Source: Helicobacter labetoulli (GTDB lineage: Bacteria > Campylobacterota > Campylobacteria > Campylobacterales > Helicobacteraceae). From it: DNA of 64,000 nucleotides. The translations under genes were made by a program, and so were the position numbers. Shown here one piece after another: positions 63,429 through 64,000 of this stretch (position 1 is its first letter; the number at the start of each line of letters is the position of its first letter). The notes beneath the pieces are model-generated. The model made no database searches. It was not told where the DNA came from and saw only the letters and a list, made by a program, of their open reading frames with translations. The DNA lies in the NCBI RefSeq assembly GCF_003670275.1, contig NZ_QXJF01000008.1, positions 61,984-125,983 on the forward strand. The letters are read 5' to 3'.

Positions 63429-63944
63429 CTTTCACACTAAAATCTATCGATAATAAAGCTCGTGCAGGGAAAATGAATCTATCTCATAGCGAAGTTTTGA
63501 CGCCGACTTTTATGCCTGACACAAGCCTGTGTAAGGCACTAGATTTTAATGATTTAGAAAATCTTGGTGCGAAAATCATTTTAGCAAACACTTATCACTT
63601 GTATTTGCGTCCAAATGATGAAGTCGTGCGAACGCTAAGACGGACTACACGGATTTAGCGGATTTAATGGTAGCTTTTTAACCGATAGTGGCGGATTTCA
63701 AGCATTTAGCTTGGGTGGGAAGCCACGCGAGAATGGCATAGAATTTCGTAGCCATATCGATGGAAGCACCCATTTTTTCACGCCCAAAAAGGTGCTTGAC
63801 ATTCAATACAACCTAAATAGCGACATTATGATGATTTTAGATGATTTAATCCGCCTCCCTGCGGAGCAAAAACGCATTGCAGATTCTATTAAGCGCACGA
63901 TTGCTTGGGCGCACCAATCACTTTCTCATCTTGCAAAACATTGA
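63425..63944 (+). pseudogene. tgt: Truncated queuine tRNA-ribosyltransferase (tgt) gene
   Basis: Homologue of Tgt, which exchanges guanine for queuine precursor in tRNA. Recognisable segments: FTLKSIDNKARAGKMNL, KIILANTYHLYLRP, then after a frameshift near 63640, [19 protein letters not shown] and DIMMILDD with the active-site Asp regions. A short deletion (MPDTSLCKALDF where MPVGT...KALDF is expected), the frameshift, and loss of the C-terminal half after about 63940 show decay. The start TTG overlaps the autotransporter stop. A functional tgt is presumably elsewhere in the genome. Confidence 0.85.
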
Positions 63945-64000
63945 GCTGTGGGGTCTCTCTATCAATAATCCACACATAAGAGAGTTCGCCCAAACTTGCA
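63945..64000. other. Unassigned sequence after the tgt break point
   Basis: After about 63940 the sequence no longer reads as tgt. Both strands are open to the window edge (plus: ELWGLSINNPHIREF; minus: SLGELSYVWIIDRETP), and nothing allows a choice. It probably belongs to a gene continuing to the right. Confidence 0.3.

Overview
The window comes from an epsilonproteobacterial chromosome, most likely an enterohepatic Helicobacter. It is AT-rich and is dense with the words AGATTCT/AGAATCT. Several blocks match H. pylori gene order as I remember it: fliD-flaG-envC-like-ftsX-ftsE-trmB-FN3 lipoprotein-rluD-like-rodA, csd3/hdpA-NUDIX-pgbA-like-glcD, flgM-flgN-like-flgK, and aroB-mscS-mtaB-ftsH-like. 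It also carries ilvBH and metE/metF. The genus is an inference from gene content and synteny, not from a search.

Layout. 0-8.8 kb: flagellar cap genes, the FtsEX/EnvC division module, tRNA/rRNA modification genes, rodA, and a CAU-anticodon tRNA that overlaps the 3' end of rodA. 8.9-12.8 kb: a small surface-glycosylation island (GT2 glycosyltransferase, polytopic membrane protein, methyltransferase, GtrA). It has two G9 tracts; the methyltransferase is out of frame in this sequence. 12.8-24.3 kb: transporters, a TfoX-like protein, metF/metE, pldA, glmS, NfeD and stomatin. 24.4-31.6 kb: a restriction-modification operon (one probable nuclease, two methyltransferases) overlapping the end of an oversized alaS. 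31.6-43.4 kb: PAP2 protein, pdxJA, ilvBH, an MFS transporter, envelope proteins, glcD and the csd3-like peptidase. 43.5-56.1 kb: flgM-flgN-flgK, an EI24 protein, the ftsH-like/mtaB/mscS/aroB operon, a TrkA-related protein, mqnA and a thioesterase. 56.2-64 kb: a block that looks different. It has an autotransporter beta-domain remnant, a 5'-truncated frameshifted exonuclease gene, two tiny membrane proteins, an intact 1859-residue autotransporter with a trypsin-like triad, and a broken tgt gene at the right edge.

The most striking signal is a family of palindromic elements. A 123-bp element ending in GGCATTC/GAATGCC occurs three times: once directly after the metE stop codon and twice inside alaS. 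Both alaS copies sit in the same codon phase, add 41 codons each, and leave the frame open. Shorter palindromic modules (84, about 66 and 78 bp) lie beside them. Two of these modules show paired base changes between copies that keep their hairpins. Together they add about 255 residues to AlaS, whose remainder is a normal 870 or so. The arrangement resembles the in-frame palindromic elements of Rickettsia; I know of no description of it in Helicobacter.

Two TAAA-N15-GCCGAT promoters of the sigma-28 type precede flaG and flgM. No CRISPR array, rRNA gene or insertion sequence was seen.
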